Below, piece after piece: positions 33,649 to 43,540 of a stretch of 64,000 bases of DNA. The position numbers and the translations under genes were made by a program. The notes under the pieces were generated by a model. That model saw nothing but the letters and a program-made list of their open reading frames with translations. It was not told the origin of the DNA and made no database searches. The stretch covers positions 18,217,528-18,281,527 of the forward strand of contig NC_063184.1 in the NCBI RefSeq assembly GCF_023159225.1, in the 5' to 3' direction. Positions within the stretch are counted from its first letter, which is position 1. The number at the start of each line of letters is the position of its first letter. This DNA comes from Perognathus longimembris pacificus. Its lineage: Eukaryota > Chordata > Mammalia > Rodentia > Heteromyidae.

Positions 33649-33653
33649 ATATG

Positions 33654-34165
33654 TTTTCTATATTATTTGAGAACATTCAATCATACTCTAGAAATAAACA
33701 TACATGTGCAGAGAGAAATGCTAAATGAACTCTAGAAGTCAGTCATTTGAATGAAGCTTTAGACACAGATAAAGTGAGAAGAGCACATGTACATGATTAC
33801 ACACACGTGGATATAAGGACGTGAAAGATGTGAAGACAAAGTAGGTACTAAATGTACGTGGGCCACCAGTGTTTTTAACCCAACCAATATTTGTTTGGAG
33901 TTAAAATACCCACCCACTGTTTACATTTTTGTATGCATGTCAGTGTGACTATTCTGTTTTCTCCTTGACTTATACTGACACAACCCATTGTTGTTCCGTT
34001 TGTGATCAGGTGAGTGATACCCATGTTTAGATCCATTTGCCTTTGGTATTTCTAATAAACTGAGTTCTAATTTATTTTGTATCCTTTTTCTTCTTTAAAT
34101 GTGGTCCTCATAACCACCTTGTTAGGCAGAGAAACTATTGTATCACCTACAACACATACATACAA
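33654..34165. other. Intergenic, no recognised feature
   Basis: AT-rich unique-looking sequence. Confidence 0.5.
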
Positions 34166-34166
34166 C

Positions 34167-34201
<35 letters not shown>
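34166..34201. repeat. (TA)n(CA)n microsatellite
   Basis: About twelve TA units run into six CA units. Confidence 0.95.
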
Positions 34202-35564
34202 GATAGGACATATGTAGATGATGAATATTAGATATTCTATCAGATTAATGGCAATGACCATTAATTTCTCAACATATGCAAGGTATTACTGTAGGTAGTA
34301 GAAAGACAGCAATTAGGAAAAGTCACAGAAACCTTTGGCTTAATAGAATTTACATGTCTAGAACTGTGAGCAATAAGTTCCTGTAAACTAACCGAATGTG
34401 TGGTATTTTGTGAAAGCATCCTCCAGTGGATGAAGTGAAAAGAACCCGACACAGTTGAATTAGCTTCACTCCCACTGACTATGTCTTCCTGTCAATAAAA
34501 GTGAAATGCCCCACTTCCAGGCTTCTCATGCCAAAGCCTTAGGGTGTACTGCTCAGTGAGGAACTGGGAGATAATTCTTGCCCCGAAACCACAGAAGTGA
34601 GGCCCTAGTGAAAGAGAGAGGGCAGGGAGTGAAAATTGCATCTGCGTTGTGTCGATGATCAGGGAGACTCGACCACTTTTAGTGGCTGCTGTCTCAGAAC
34701 AATGCATAGAACAGAGATTCATGCATTCATCTGTGGCTAGGAGTCATCAATACCACCCCAGCCCACAGATACTCTCAGGAATAGAGCTCCCTACTGGAAC
34801 TCCTGGGCTTGTGGCTTAGAGTAGATTACCTGTGTGTTGAGAGTGATCTGCACCATTTGTAATTTTCCCCTTTCCTTTGCTGTATAGCACTGGTAAGTAG
34901 CCTCCTTCCTCATTTATAGGGCACCTTGTGAGTGCTTGAGGGAAACTTTCAGAAGGCTATTGTAAATTATTCAAGATAGCTCAAAAGCCATTTAGAATAG
35001 TGAAAGGGTTCAAAGAAATGCCTCAAGTACCAATTAAGTACCTTCTCATTAACTTCTTTGAGATGGCTGAATCTTAAAGTAATTGCTCTTTTATGACAAC
35101 TTTCTCCCTCCATTAAAAAGCTTCTGTCCCTTTTCATAGTTTATTTATTATTGCGGAGATTAAACTTCTATTTAAATTTTCACTTACAATTGCACCCTCA
35201 ATCCTGTCCTGCTACTCATTTCTGGAATTAAATGGGCCCGCACAACTTTGTATCTCCCAATATTTAGAGGAAGCATTTTCATTTGTTTGCTCTTCCTTTC
35301 GAAGTCCCTATCCCTCCATTTACTTCCCCTATAGTAACCATCTTTTAAATTTCTACTCTGCTTATAAAAGCTGGCCCATCAAGCTAACAGTAACAATGCT
35401 GACTACACTTACTTAACTCATTTAGCAATTCTTTGAAAGAACCATTTCTCCCACTTAACAGCTTCAACTTGCCATAGACTTCTGATTTTTCTAATATTTG
35501 AAAACCACAAAATGAAGCAAAGAAGGATTTGACATGTTTAATGATGCACTCTCAAAACCTAACC
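34202..35564. other. Intergenic, repeat-poor
   Basis: No gene, SINE or L1 recognised. A few 60-76 codon open frames without family features. Confidence 0.5.
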
Positions 35565-35640
35565 TCCTCTCCTCCCCCCTCCCTTCCTGCTCCCTCCCCT
35601 TCTTACACCTCCCTCCCTTTTGTTCTCCCCCTTCTCCTCC
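35565..35640. repeat. Pyrimidine-rich low-complexity tract
   Basis: C/T-only runs (CCTCCCCCCTCCCTTCCTGC) over about 75 bp. Both-strand open frames here are low-complexity artefacts. Confidence 0.85.
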
Positions 35641-35777
35641 AACCAAGGTTGGGGATGGATGTTCGATTCTGTTAGATGTTCGTGGAAACACATCATTCCT
35701 CACAATGTTGCTAATAACTCCCCTCAAAACGATGGGGACATTACTGAATGTTCTAGAAAAATACAAAGGACTCACAA

Positions 35778-35780
<3 letters not shown>

Positions 35781-35819
<39 letters not shown>
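35781..35819. repeat. (TA)n microsatellite
   Basis: About nineteen TA units; potential cruciform-forming DNA. Confidence 0.95.
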
Positions 35820-35821
<2 letters not shown>

Positions 35822-36555
35822 CCCTAAGTCACATTGTGTAGGTCATAGCACACAGAATGGAGTTTTCATACATGGAATTCTTCACATAAACCTGCACACA
35901 CTTTCATTGGCTTCTGCAGGCCCTCTTCTACCTGGCGGCAGCTTGCTTGTCCTCACTAACATAAAATGCTTCAGCTGCCTCTGCCTCTCACATCAATGCC
36001 CAAGCTTTGGGTATTCTGGTCACAGTCAAAGAGGGCATTTCCACTTCAACTTTGTTTCATTATTTCTTCTTCTATCATCTGGCTCTCTTCTAGAATGGTA
36101 GCAAGGGGAAGGTAATCCTTTCAAGGAGTTCTCACTGTCCAACCAAGGAATATGACCTTGCTCTTTTGCCACAATGAAATTTCTGTATAGATGTGTATTC
36201 ACACATTCACATACATGTGTGTGTGTGTTTATATATTTATCATTGATATGGCAAGGCCTGAAGCATTCAGACTTAAGTAGTGTACAGCCAGGAATGGTCC
36301 AATCTAGATTGTGTTTCACCCAGCCAGGATGACATCAAGTATTTATGGTCTTCCAGTTTTACCTCCATTTCTCCTATGAATCACTGCTCAAACACAAGCA
36401 TGTCTCTGTAAGAATTCACAGAGTATTCAGTAACATATGTCGCAAAGGGATGTTTTATGTCAGCAGAGATGAGATGCTGTTTAAAACATACAGCACTACC
36501 ACATAAGCATACAGAGAAGTTTCCTTAACATATGGTTTATCAACAGCTTCATTTC
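35820..36555. other. Intergenic, no recognised feature
   Basis: Short GT run near 36,220. No gene. Confidence 0.5.
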
Positions 36556-36640
36556 AAGGTCCTATCAAGGTGGTATATGCCTGTAATCCCATCAATTTAG
36601 AAAGTGAAGATAGGAGGAAACAAAAGGACTAGAAGAGGCC
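36556..36640 (+). mobile_element. B1/7SL-like SINE fragment
   Basis: GGTGGTATATGCCTGTAATC followed by AATTTAGAAAGTGAAGATAG matches the first third of a 7SL-type SINE. The rest is missing or diverged. Confidence 0.6.
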
Positions 36641-38254
36641 AGGGCCAATATACATCCCCCCCAAACTGCCCTAATATCCTGCTTAGTCCAGCAAAGTCTT
36701 AAATCTTACGTTCCCTGAACGTCCCCAAATAGCTGCAGGTTTGGTACCAATCCCTTGAATTATTTTAGGGGATTACTTTATATCTCAACCATAACACAGA
36801 TAGTCTCATCCAGGCAAAGATAAGACATTTTTTTTACCACTTCCATCTAACACTGTGCTGAAGGTTTTAGTCATTATGCTAAGAAAAGACAAAAGTAAAA
36901 ACAAAACAAAAGATGTAAAGAAAGAGTTAAATCTGTCTTAGGAAAGAAAACACAATTGTGTTTGTAGAATAGAAAATTCTTGTAGAACAAGTGAAATTAA
37001 CAAAATTACAAGACATGCAGAAAGTCAAGAAAAGACGATTATAGTTTAATATATACTATAACAAAGGAAACAAGAAACCTAAAATTATCATTCAAATAAC
37101 AATCAAACCCAAAATATTTAGGTATTCATGTAACAAAAGATGTGCCAAGCCTCTACATTGAAAATTGGATAATATTGCTGAGGGAAACAAAGAGATAGGA
37201 TGTGTGTATAGATTAGGAGATGAAATATGACGGTGGCTTGCATTTTTCACATTTCCATATGTAAATGCAATCCAATTATCTCAAATTCTAGCAGACTTTT
37301 TTTGCATGATAGAAATTTGCAAGGTTACTATAAAATTTATGGGGAAATACGAAAGACTTAGAAGACAAAAAAACAGCTTTGAAATGGTATTTTACTTAGC
37401 TATCCATTTTATCTACATTCATTAACTATATATACATTAAATGTAATATGAAAACATGTTTTTCTTGGGTTAACAGTACTAACTACTGTATGGTCTGGCT
37501 CGGCTGTATAATAAACCAGATGACAGGTGTGAAAGATTAGAGAACTAAAACTTGATATCAAAAAAAAAAGAGGGTGAGATGGGAATCCCATTTGATTTAT
37601 AAATTTAAAAAGATAATTGCTGTTTAATTTAGTGAATATATTTTAATTTTAGTGACTGTAAAGTCACAAGAAGAGAGAGAACTAGAACTAATGTTCGATT
37701 ACCTGTTTGGTTAGTTCTCTGTTTTCTTAACCTGATCGTTTAGCTAAAGCTTAAACTTTTTAACTCAGAGTCTGTTTTCACCTAAATACAATTAAGTAGT
37801 TTACAAGAACTTCCTTCCATCTAAGAATCCATTGCAGAGCTCCAAAACCTGCCTTCAGATTGCTAGCCTCTGCTTGTTCTTCATTTGTTCTATTTGCCAA
37901 ACTGAACCCCCAAACAAGCCAGCCCCAGACTTCTGCATTGCTCTGCCCTTCTCTCATTCTTTCTAAGCCTTTACCTACACCTTCTGCTGCAGTCATGGCC
38001 TCTAGCAGTAGTTTCAGCACACAAGAGATCCAAACCATGAATTTGAGGCTAGCCTAAATAGTATGAACATAGATAATAGCATATATTCATTTACCTTTTT
38101 AGTAAATACATCCCCACCCCCCGACTCTGCTAGTTGGTGGATATAAGAAGAAAGAAAAACAGAATCCCTGACCTTGTGGAGCTTTAAGTAAGAACATAAG
38201 TAAAATAAAAGCTAAAAGAGCACTCAACACAGGCTAGAAGCATTCATGCTATTG
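36641..38254. other. 1.6-kb intergenic stretch, repeat-poor
   Basis: No supported gene. AT-rich with several A-runs. Confidence 0.5.
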
Positions 38255-38720
38255 CTGTAATAATAAGGGCTGATATTTATTAAATTTTTCTTATATGCCA
38301 GGCATATAAAATGCTGTTCTAAGCTGGGTGCTGGTGGTTTATGCCTGTATCCCTAGCTACTCAGAAGGCTGAAATCTGAGCTTGTGATTTGAAGCCATCT
38401 CCAGGCAGGAAAGTCTGTGACACTCTTATTTCCCATTAACTGCCCCCCCAAAAATAGAAGTGGAGCTGTGGCTTAAGTGGTAGAGAGCTAGCATTGGGCA
38501 AAACCAAAAAAATTAAATTAAATTCAAACAAACAAAAAAGTAAAAACTCAAAAGACAGTATTCAGGCTCCTAGTTCAAGCCCCAGGACCCAAATAAATAG
38601 AAAACAAACAAATTACTGCTGTAAGTATTTTGTCTGTATCAGCCAGTCTGATAGAAGGTACTATTATCCTTTCAAGTTAGATGACAGAGGTTCGACTGTA
38701 TTTACCCAGTTTCCCATACT
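38255..38720 (+). mobile_element. MIR interrupted by a type B SINE
   Basis: Left part GATATTTATTAAATTTTTCT...GCCAGGCATATAAAATGCTG (to about 38325) and right part TAGAAGGTACTATTATCCTT...TACCCAGTTTCCC (from about 38,600) are consecutive pieces of a MIR-type element, separated by the SINE at 38,326-38,595. Confidence 0.65.
38326..38595 (+). mobile_element. Type B SINE with an internal A-rich insertion
   Basis: AGCTGGGTGCTGGTGGTTTA start and TAGCTACTCAGAAGGCTGAA core. In the right module, an A/T-rich segment of about 55 bp (38,503-38,558) lies between GCATTGGGCAAAA and GACAGTATTCAGG, where other copies are contiguous. Confidence 0.85.
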
Positions 38721-38931
38721 CGTTGATATAACTGTAAACCTCCAATGTATGATCTCTAGTGCTTGTGAACATAACTGATAGACCATTCTACTTTATAGCC
38801 TACAAAAATCTACCACAATTCTGCTTACATGGGGTATATGGTCATGAGCTCTGGATGGTTTCTTGTATAAATTAGTATAAAGCGAGTCAAAAAAGTGCTG
38901 AGCTGCATTGGTAATTTTACACATCCTAAAC

Positions 38932-39151
38932 AGGGCTCAGGGGCTTACACTTAGAATCCTAGCTGCTCAGGGGATGAAATGAGGAGAATCATGGCTCCAG
39001 GCCAGTCCAGAGCACCCCCACCCCCGCATTAAAGTTCATGAGACCTCACCTCATCAGAAAGCAGGGGTGAAATTGGGAGAATCATGGCTCCAGGCCAGTC
39101 CAGAGCGCCCCCCACACCCATTAAAGTTCATAAGACTTCACCTCATCAGAA
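38932..39151 (+). repeat. 93-bp tandem duplication, second copy partial, in B1-like sequence
   Basis: Begins with 7SL-like GAATCCTAGCTGCTCAGGGG. A unit starting GGAGAATCATGGCTCCAGGC at 38983 repeats from 39076 (period 93) to about 39151, with minor changes in the C-rich centre. Confidence 0.85.
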
Positions 39152-39409
39152 AAAGTGGAATGTTGTGTCGCAAGCCTGTCATCCCAGGTATGGCAGATAT
39201 TTGAGGTACCACATCTCAATCACACCAGCCATATTTCAAGCACTTGAAAGCCACACAGAGCAGGTTGCTGCATTTACTCTGATGAAAATACCAGGATTCA
39301 TATCACTAAAGTGAGCTCCAATGTCAAAGAACATAATCTTTGTGGAACTTGAGCGATGAAGTCCAAACTGGCTGAGACATGGTATTATAAAAGAAATACA
39401 GTCCTGAAA

Positions 39410-39518
39410 TGTGGGAAAGCCAAGAAATGGATGAGAAGCATTGTAAGAAACATTGTACTCATTACTAGACTTATGGAATGTTAACCTCTCTGTATAACTC
39501 CTTCATAAAAGGACAAAG
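39410..39518 (+). mobile_element. Very short L1 3' end insertion
   Basis: About 109 bp with the L1 terminal pattern (TTACTAGACTTATGGAATGT, TTAACCTCTCTGTATAACTC). A perfect 20-bp duplication, AAAGAAATACAGTCCTGAAA, at 39390-39409 and 39519-39538 frames it. L1 origin is inferred from the CTCTCTGTA motif before the tail. Confidence 0.75.
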
Positions 39519-39538
39519 AAAGAAATACAGTCCTGAAA

Positions 39539-40654
39539 AATCAAAGTAAATTCTAGATGACTCCATTTGTTTTTAAGTATCTACCCAAAGTATCTATTCT
39601 CCTCCCCTGTGGCTTTTGTTTCCTCTTTATTTTCTCAGCTTTCTCTTATCAATTGATTATTTAAAAATCTGCTTAGTAACTTTGGAGAACTCTTTTCATA
39701 TTAACCAACTTTGGGATTCCCTGTTTTTACTGCAGCATAAAAAAAGTTCAAGGATTCCATCAGTCAATCTTCTCAGAGAAGGGGGAATACGGAAGACAGA
39801 AATAACAGAAAACACATTCACATCTTTGGTTGATTGTAGAAGAGAAGGAAGTGTAGAAGGGATTGAGTATTCTCAGGCAGCAAATAGCTCCTATTTGATG
39901 TTTTCTTTTCTTCTTCATTGAAATGGAGTTTGCATGGAATTCAGAGGCGTAGTTCCTAGCAGGAAAGAAAACAGACATTTCTTCATTCCTGTAGGATAAG
40001 GGATAAGAACAATGCAGTCCATAGCACTTACAGGAAAAAAAAAAAAGTACCTCTGTCCAGCCAATGGGAAAATACAATTTGTTATTTTGCCTCTGATAGA
40101 AAATCCCACAGTGGTTTATGTTTTTTTGTTTTTTTTCCCATGACCTAATCTGCCATGAGGAATCAAGCTGGAGCTTTGTAATTTGTAAAAGAATCAAATG
40201 ATACTCTTTATTCTTCTTCCTTGTTACCAAGAAGCAGCCCTCAAGTATTCATTTTTCATGGTGCTTTAAAGTAAACAACAACAAAATATTCTTTTTGAAC
40301 GAAAGGGTCAACCTTGAATTCTTCAGATGGATGCATTGTGTAAGAACATGTACTCAGTGCTGAGATCGCTACTCGGGTTATCTCTTGCATGTGATGGTCT
40401 CAGGGGAGTAAAAGCTGCTCTTTCCCTTCCCCTTTTCCCTTCTCCCTGTTTCCCTGGCAACAAGTTATTCATCTTTCAATCTCCATGTAGGCAACCTGTA
40501 GCTAAGCTTTTCTGATAGTCAGACATAAATCTCTCATGCAGACACTCTCTTTTGATTGCTCAGCCTACATGACAACTATTGACATCCTGATAGGACACAA
40601 TGTTTTCATGCTTTCTCTATTTCTTGCCCATTTTTTCTTTCTATCTCTGGTACC
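39539..40654. other. Intergenic, no supported gene
   Basis: A reverse-strand open frame of 156 codons (39,760-40,230) is the longest here outside repeats. Its product is Lys/Phe/Cys-rich without a recognisable domain, and A/T homopolymers contribute to it. I do not call it a gene. Confidence 0.5.
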
Positions 40655-40705
40655 CAGAGGGATATCTGACATATGGTAGGCCTTCAATAAATACTTGTCG
40701 GAAGA
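40655..40705 (+). mobile_element. MIR/L2-like 3' fragment
   Basis: GACATATGGTAGGCCTTCAA followed by TAAATACTTGTCGGAAGAA resembles the common mammalian 'GCACATAGTAGGCGCTCAAT' repeat end. Confidence 0.55.
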
Positions 40706-41514
40706 AGAAGTGACTCTCTTCCTTTAAGCTCTTGGCACTCATATAATGAATTATCAAACTTTCTCAAAGCTTTGGAGGTTCGTGCAATTTAATGAAACTG
40801 TGCATTACTTGCAATTTTTTCCTCAGTTTGTCTAGGACTTCGGAGGAAAGTGTCTAGGATGGAGACACAAACATGTCGCTGGAAGGGGAGCATCCCACTT
40901 TCCACACAAAATCACAGGTCCTTGAGATCCGGTCATGAAAAGCATTTCAAGGGGTTTTACCCCCAGGAGCATCTCATAAGGTGCAAGTTCTAACAAGAAT
41001 TTATTTTAGTATAACAGGGCAAATAGGGAGAAATAGGGGACAAAAGAAGTACTTCCTGTTCTTCATGAAGGAAGTTGAAGTTCAAGACTTAAAACTGTGG
41101 TATATTCCTGTCTGTGACCTTTATATTTTCTGAGCCAGGAGATCGTAGATCAGGTCAGCCAACAGCTTCTAATCCTTACACAATGGTTCTGAGTGGAAAA
41201 AGGGGTGAGGCCCACCCAGAGCTCCAGGATAAGGTGACTCTCAGATTTCCTTTTATCTGATATTTCATTCATCTTTAATGTTTCTCTACTGCTTCGTGGA
41301 ATCTTGTAGATTCTTAACATCTCAAAGGAGATTAGTCTCTCCATGTAGGAGAAACTTCTTTTCTTTTTTTTTTCAGTTTTACTTCATAGTTCTAATAATG
41401 GAGTCTGGCCCTTTTAACATTCATTAATGTTAACTGGTATGATTCCTCATCTATCTTGCCTCAAATAGAGTGATTTTAGGCTATAATTAGTGACAATATT
41501 TAGATATTTTTTCA
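40706..41514. other. Intergenic, no recognised feature
   Basis: Unique-looking sequence; no gene. Confidence 0.5.
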
Positions 41515-41763
41515 GCAGGGCATTGGTGGCTCAGGTCTATAAACTTAGCTACTCAGGAGGCTGAAATCTTTAGATCAAGGTTCTAAGTCAGCCTAGACAG
41601 AAAAGTCATCATAACACTCTTATCTTCAGTGAACCAGGAGAAAGCTGGAAGTGGAGGTGGGGCCGAATAGTACAGAGCCAAGCAGAAAAGCCATCTAAGA
41701 GTGTGAAGTCGTGTATTCAAGCCTACTACCTACCAGGGCATACATGCACGTACGTGTGCATGG

Positions 41764-41795
<32 letters not shown>

Positions 41796-41802
41796 ACACG
41801 AA
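41515..41802 (+). mobile_element. Type B SINE with (CA)n tail
   Basis: GGCATTGGTGGCTCAGGTCT start, AGCTACTCAGGAGGCTGAAA core, CATCATAACACTCTTATCTT linker, and a diverged right module leading after about 40 bp into (CA)n at 41,763-41,800. Confidence 0.75.
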
Positions 41803-41916
41803 GTTTAGAGGTCTGGCTTCTAGAATGCTTCCACTAAATAGAAAAACAAAACTTTGAGGGGAAAATTGTTTTGTTTTGTTAACCAAAGGAGAGACTTAGT
41901 AAAGAAGAGAAAGAGT

Positions 41917-43524
41917 AAAGGAGCTAAAATAATAGTTTGGAAGAAATATAGCCTCTTTAACAAATGGTGCTGGCAAAACTGGTTCAACACATGCAACAAA
42001 CTAAAACTAGATCCTTATATATCACCCTGCACCAAAATCAATTCCAAATGGATTAAAGACCTCGAAATCAAAACTGACACCCTGAAAACACTAAAGGAAG
42101 GAGTAGGAGAAACACTTGGGCTCCTTGGCTCAGGACGGAACTTCCTCAACAAAGACCCAAAAAGGCTACAAATCAAAGAAAGGTTGGACAAATGGGACTG
42201 CATCAAACTGCAGAGCTTCTGCAAGGCAAAGGACATAGCTTGCAAGATAAACAGAAAGCCCACAGACTGGGAGAAGATCTTTACCAGCCATTCAACAGAC
42301 AAAGGCCTCATCTCTAAAATATATGCAGAACTAAAAAAATTACCTTCCTCCAGAACAAAACTGCAAAGAACCAATAGCCCCCTCATCAAGTGGGCTAAAG
42401 ACTTACAAAGAGACTTCTCTGATGAGAAAATGAGAATGGCCAAGAGACACATGAAAAAGTGCTCTACATCACTGGCCATAAAAGAAATGCAAATCAAAAC
42501 AACATTGAGATTCCATCTCACCCCAGTAAGAATGTTCTATATCAAGAAAACTAACAATAACAACTGTTGGAGGGGATGTGGCCAAAAGGGAACTCTACTT
42601 CATTGTTAGTGGGAATGTAAACTGGTTCAGCCACTCTGGTAAGCAGTATGGAAATTCCTCAGAAGGCTAAATATAGAATACCCCTATGACCCAGCAACCC
42701 CACTTTTGGGTATCTATCCAAAAAACCACAAATGAAATCACAGTAAAGCCACCAGCACAACAATGTTTATCGCAGCGCAATTTGTCATAGCTAGAATCTG
42801 GAACCAACCCAGATGCCCCTCAGTAGACGAATGGATCAGGAGAATGTGGTACATATACACAATGGAATTTTATGCCTCTATCAGAAAGAATGACATTGCC
42901 CCATTTGTAAGGAAATGGAAGGACTTGGAAAAAAGTATACTAAGTGAAGTGAGCCAAACCCAAAGAAACATGGACTCTATGGTCTCCCTTATTGGGAATA
43001 ATTAGCACAGGTTTAGGCAAGTCACAGCAGAGGATCACAACAGCCCAATAGCTATTCCCTTATGAACACATAAGATGATGCTAAGTGAAATGAACTCCAT
43101 GTTATGGAAACGATTGTTATATCACAGTTGTAACTACTTTCAATGTCCCATGTGTATCTGTAGCTTCTACTATTGATGATGTTCTTGTATCACCTTCCTG
43201 TGGTTGTATCTACACTATCTCTGTAATCTTATCTGAGTATATTGGAAACCGTGTATACTGGTATTGGAAGTAGGAAATTGAAAGGGAATACCAAATTTGA
43301 GAAACACAGGGTAAAAAAAGACAAACAACTACAAAATCAATACTTACAAAACTGTTTGGTGTAAATGAACTGAACAATTCATGGTGGGGGGGAGGAAAAG
43401 GGGGAGGGGGAGGGGGGAATGAGGGAGGAGGTAACAAACAGTACAAGAAATGTATCCAATGCCTAACGTATGAAACTGTAACCTCTCTGTACATCAGTTT
43501 AATAATAAAAATTTGAAAAAAAAA
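41917..43524 (+). mobile_element. Young 5'-truncated L1 (ORF2 C-terminus plus 3' UTR)
   Basis: Carries the last part of L1 ORF2, the endonuclease/reverse-transcriptase protein of LINE-1, beyond the reverse transcriptase domain. It then has a 3' UTR with a G-rich run (43,384-43,432) and AATAAA (43504-43509). Conserved blocks are [48 protein letters not shown] and YTMEFYAS. The frame is open to a TAG at 42607-42609, where a related copy at 56.5 kb has a tryptophan codon; an in-frame TAA follows at 42640-42642. The frame ends naturally at about 43,005. A perfect 16-bp duplication lies at 41901-41916 and 43525-43540. Not autonomous. Confidence 0.95.
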
Positions 43525-43540
43525 AAAGAAGAGAAAGAGT

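Noticed and set aside
39760..40230. Reverse-strand open frame of 156 codons
   Set aside because: No domain, signal or family resemblance. Low-complexity Lys/Phe runs come from A/T homopolymers. No conservation evidence is available.
42015..42521. Long antisense open frame of 168 codons over the young L1
   Set aside because: It is a shadow of the ORF2 coding strand; the sense translation shows the L1 blocks.
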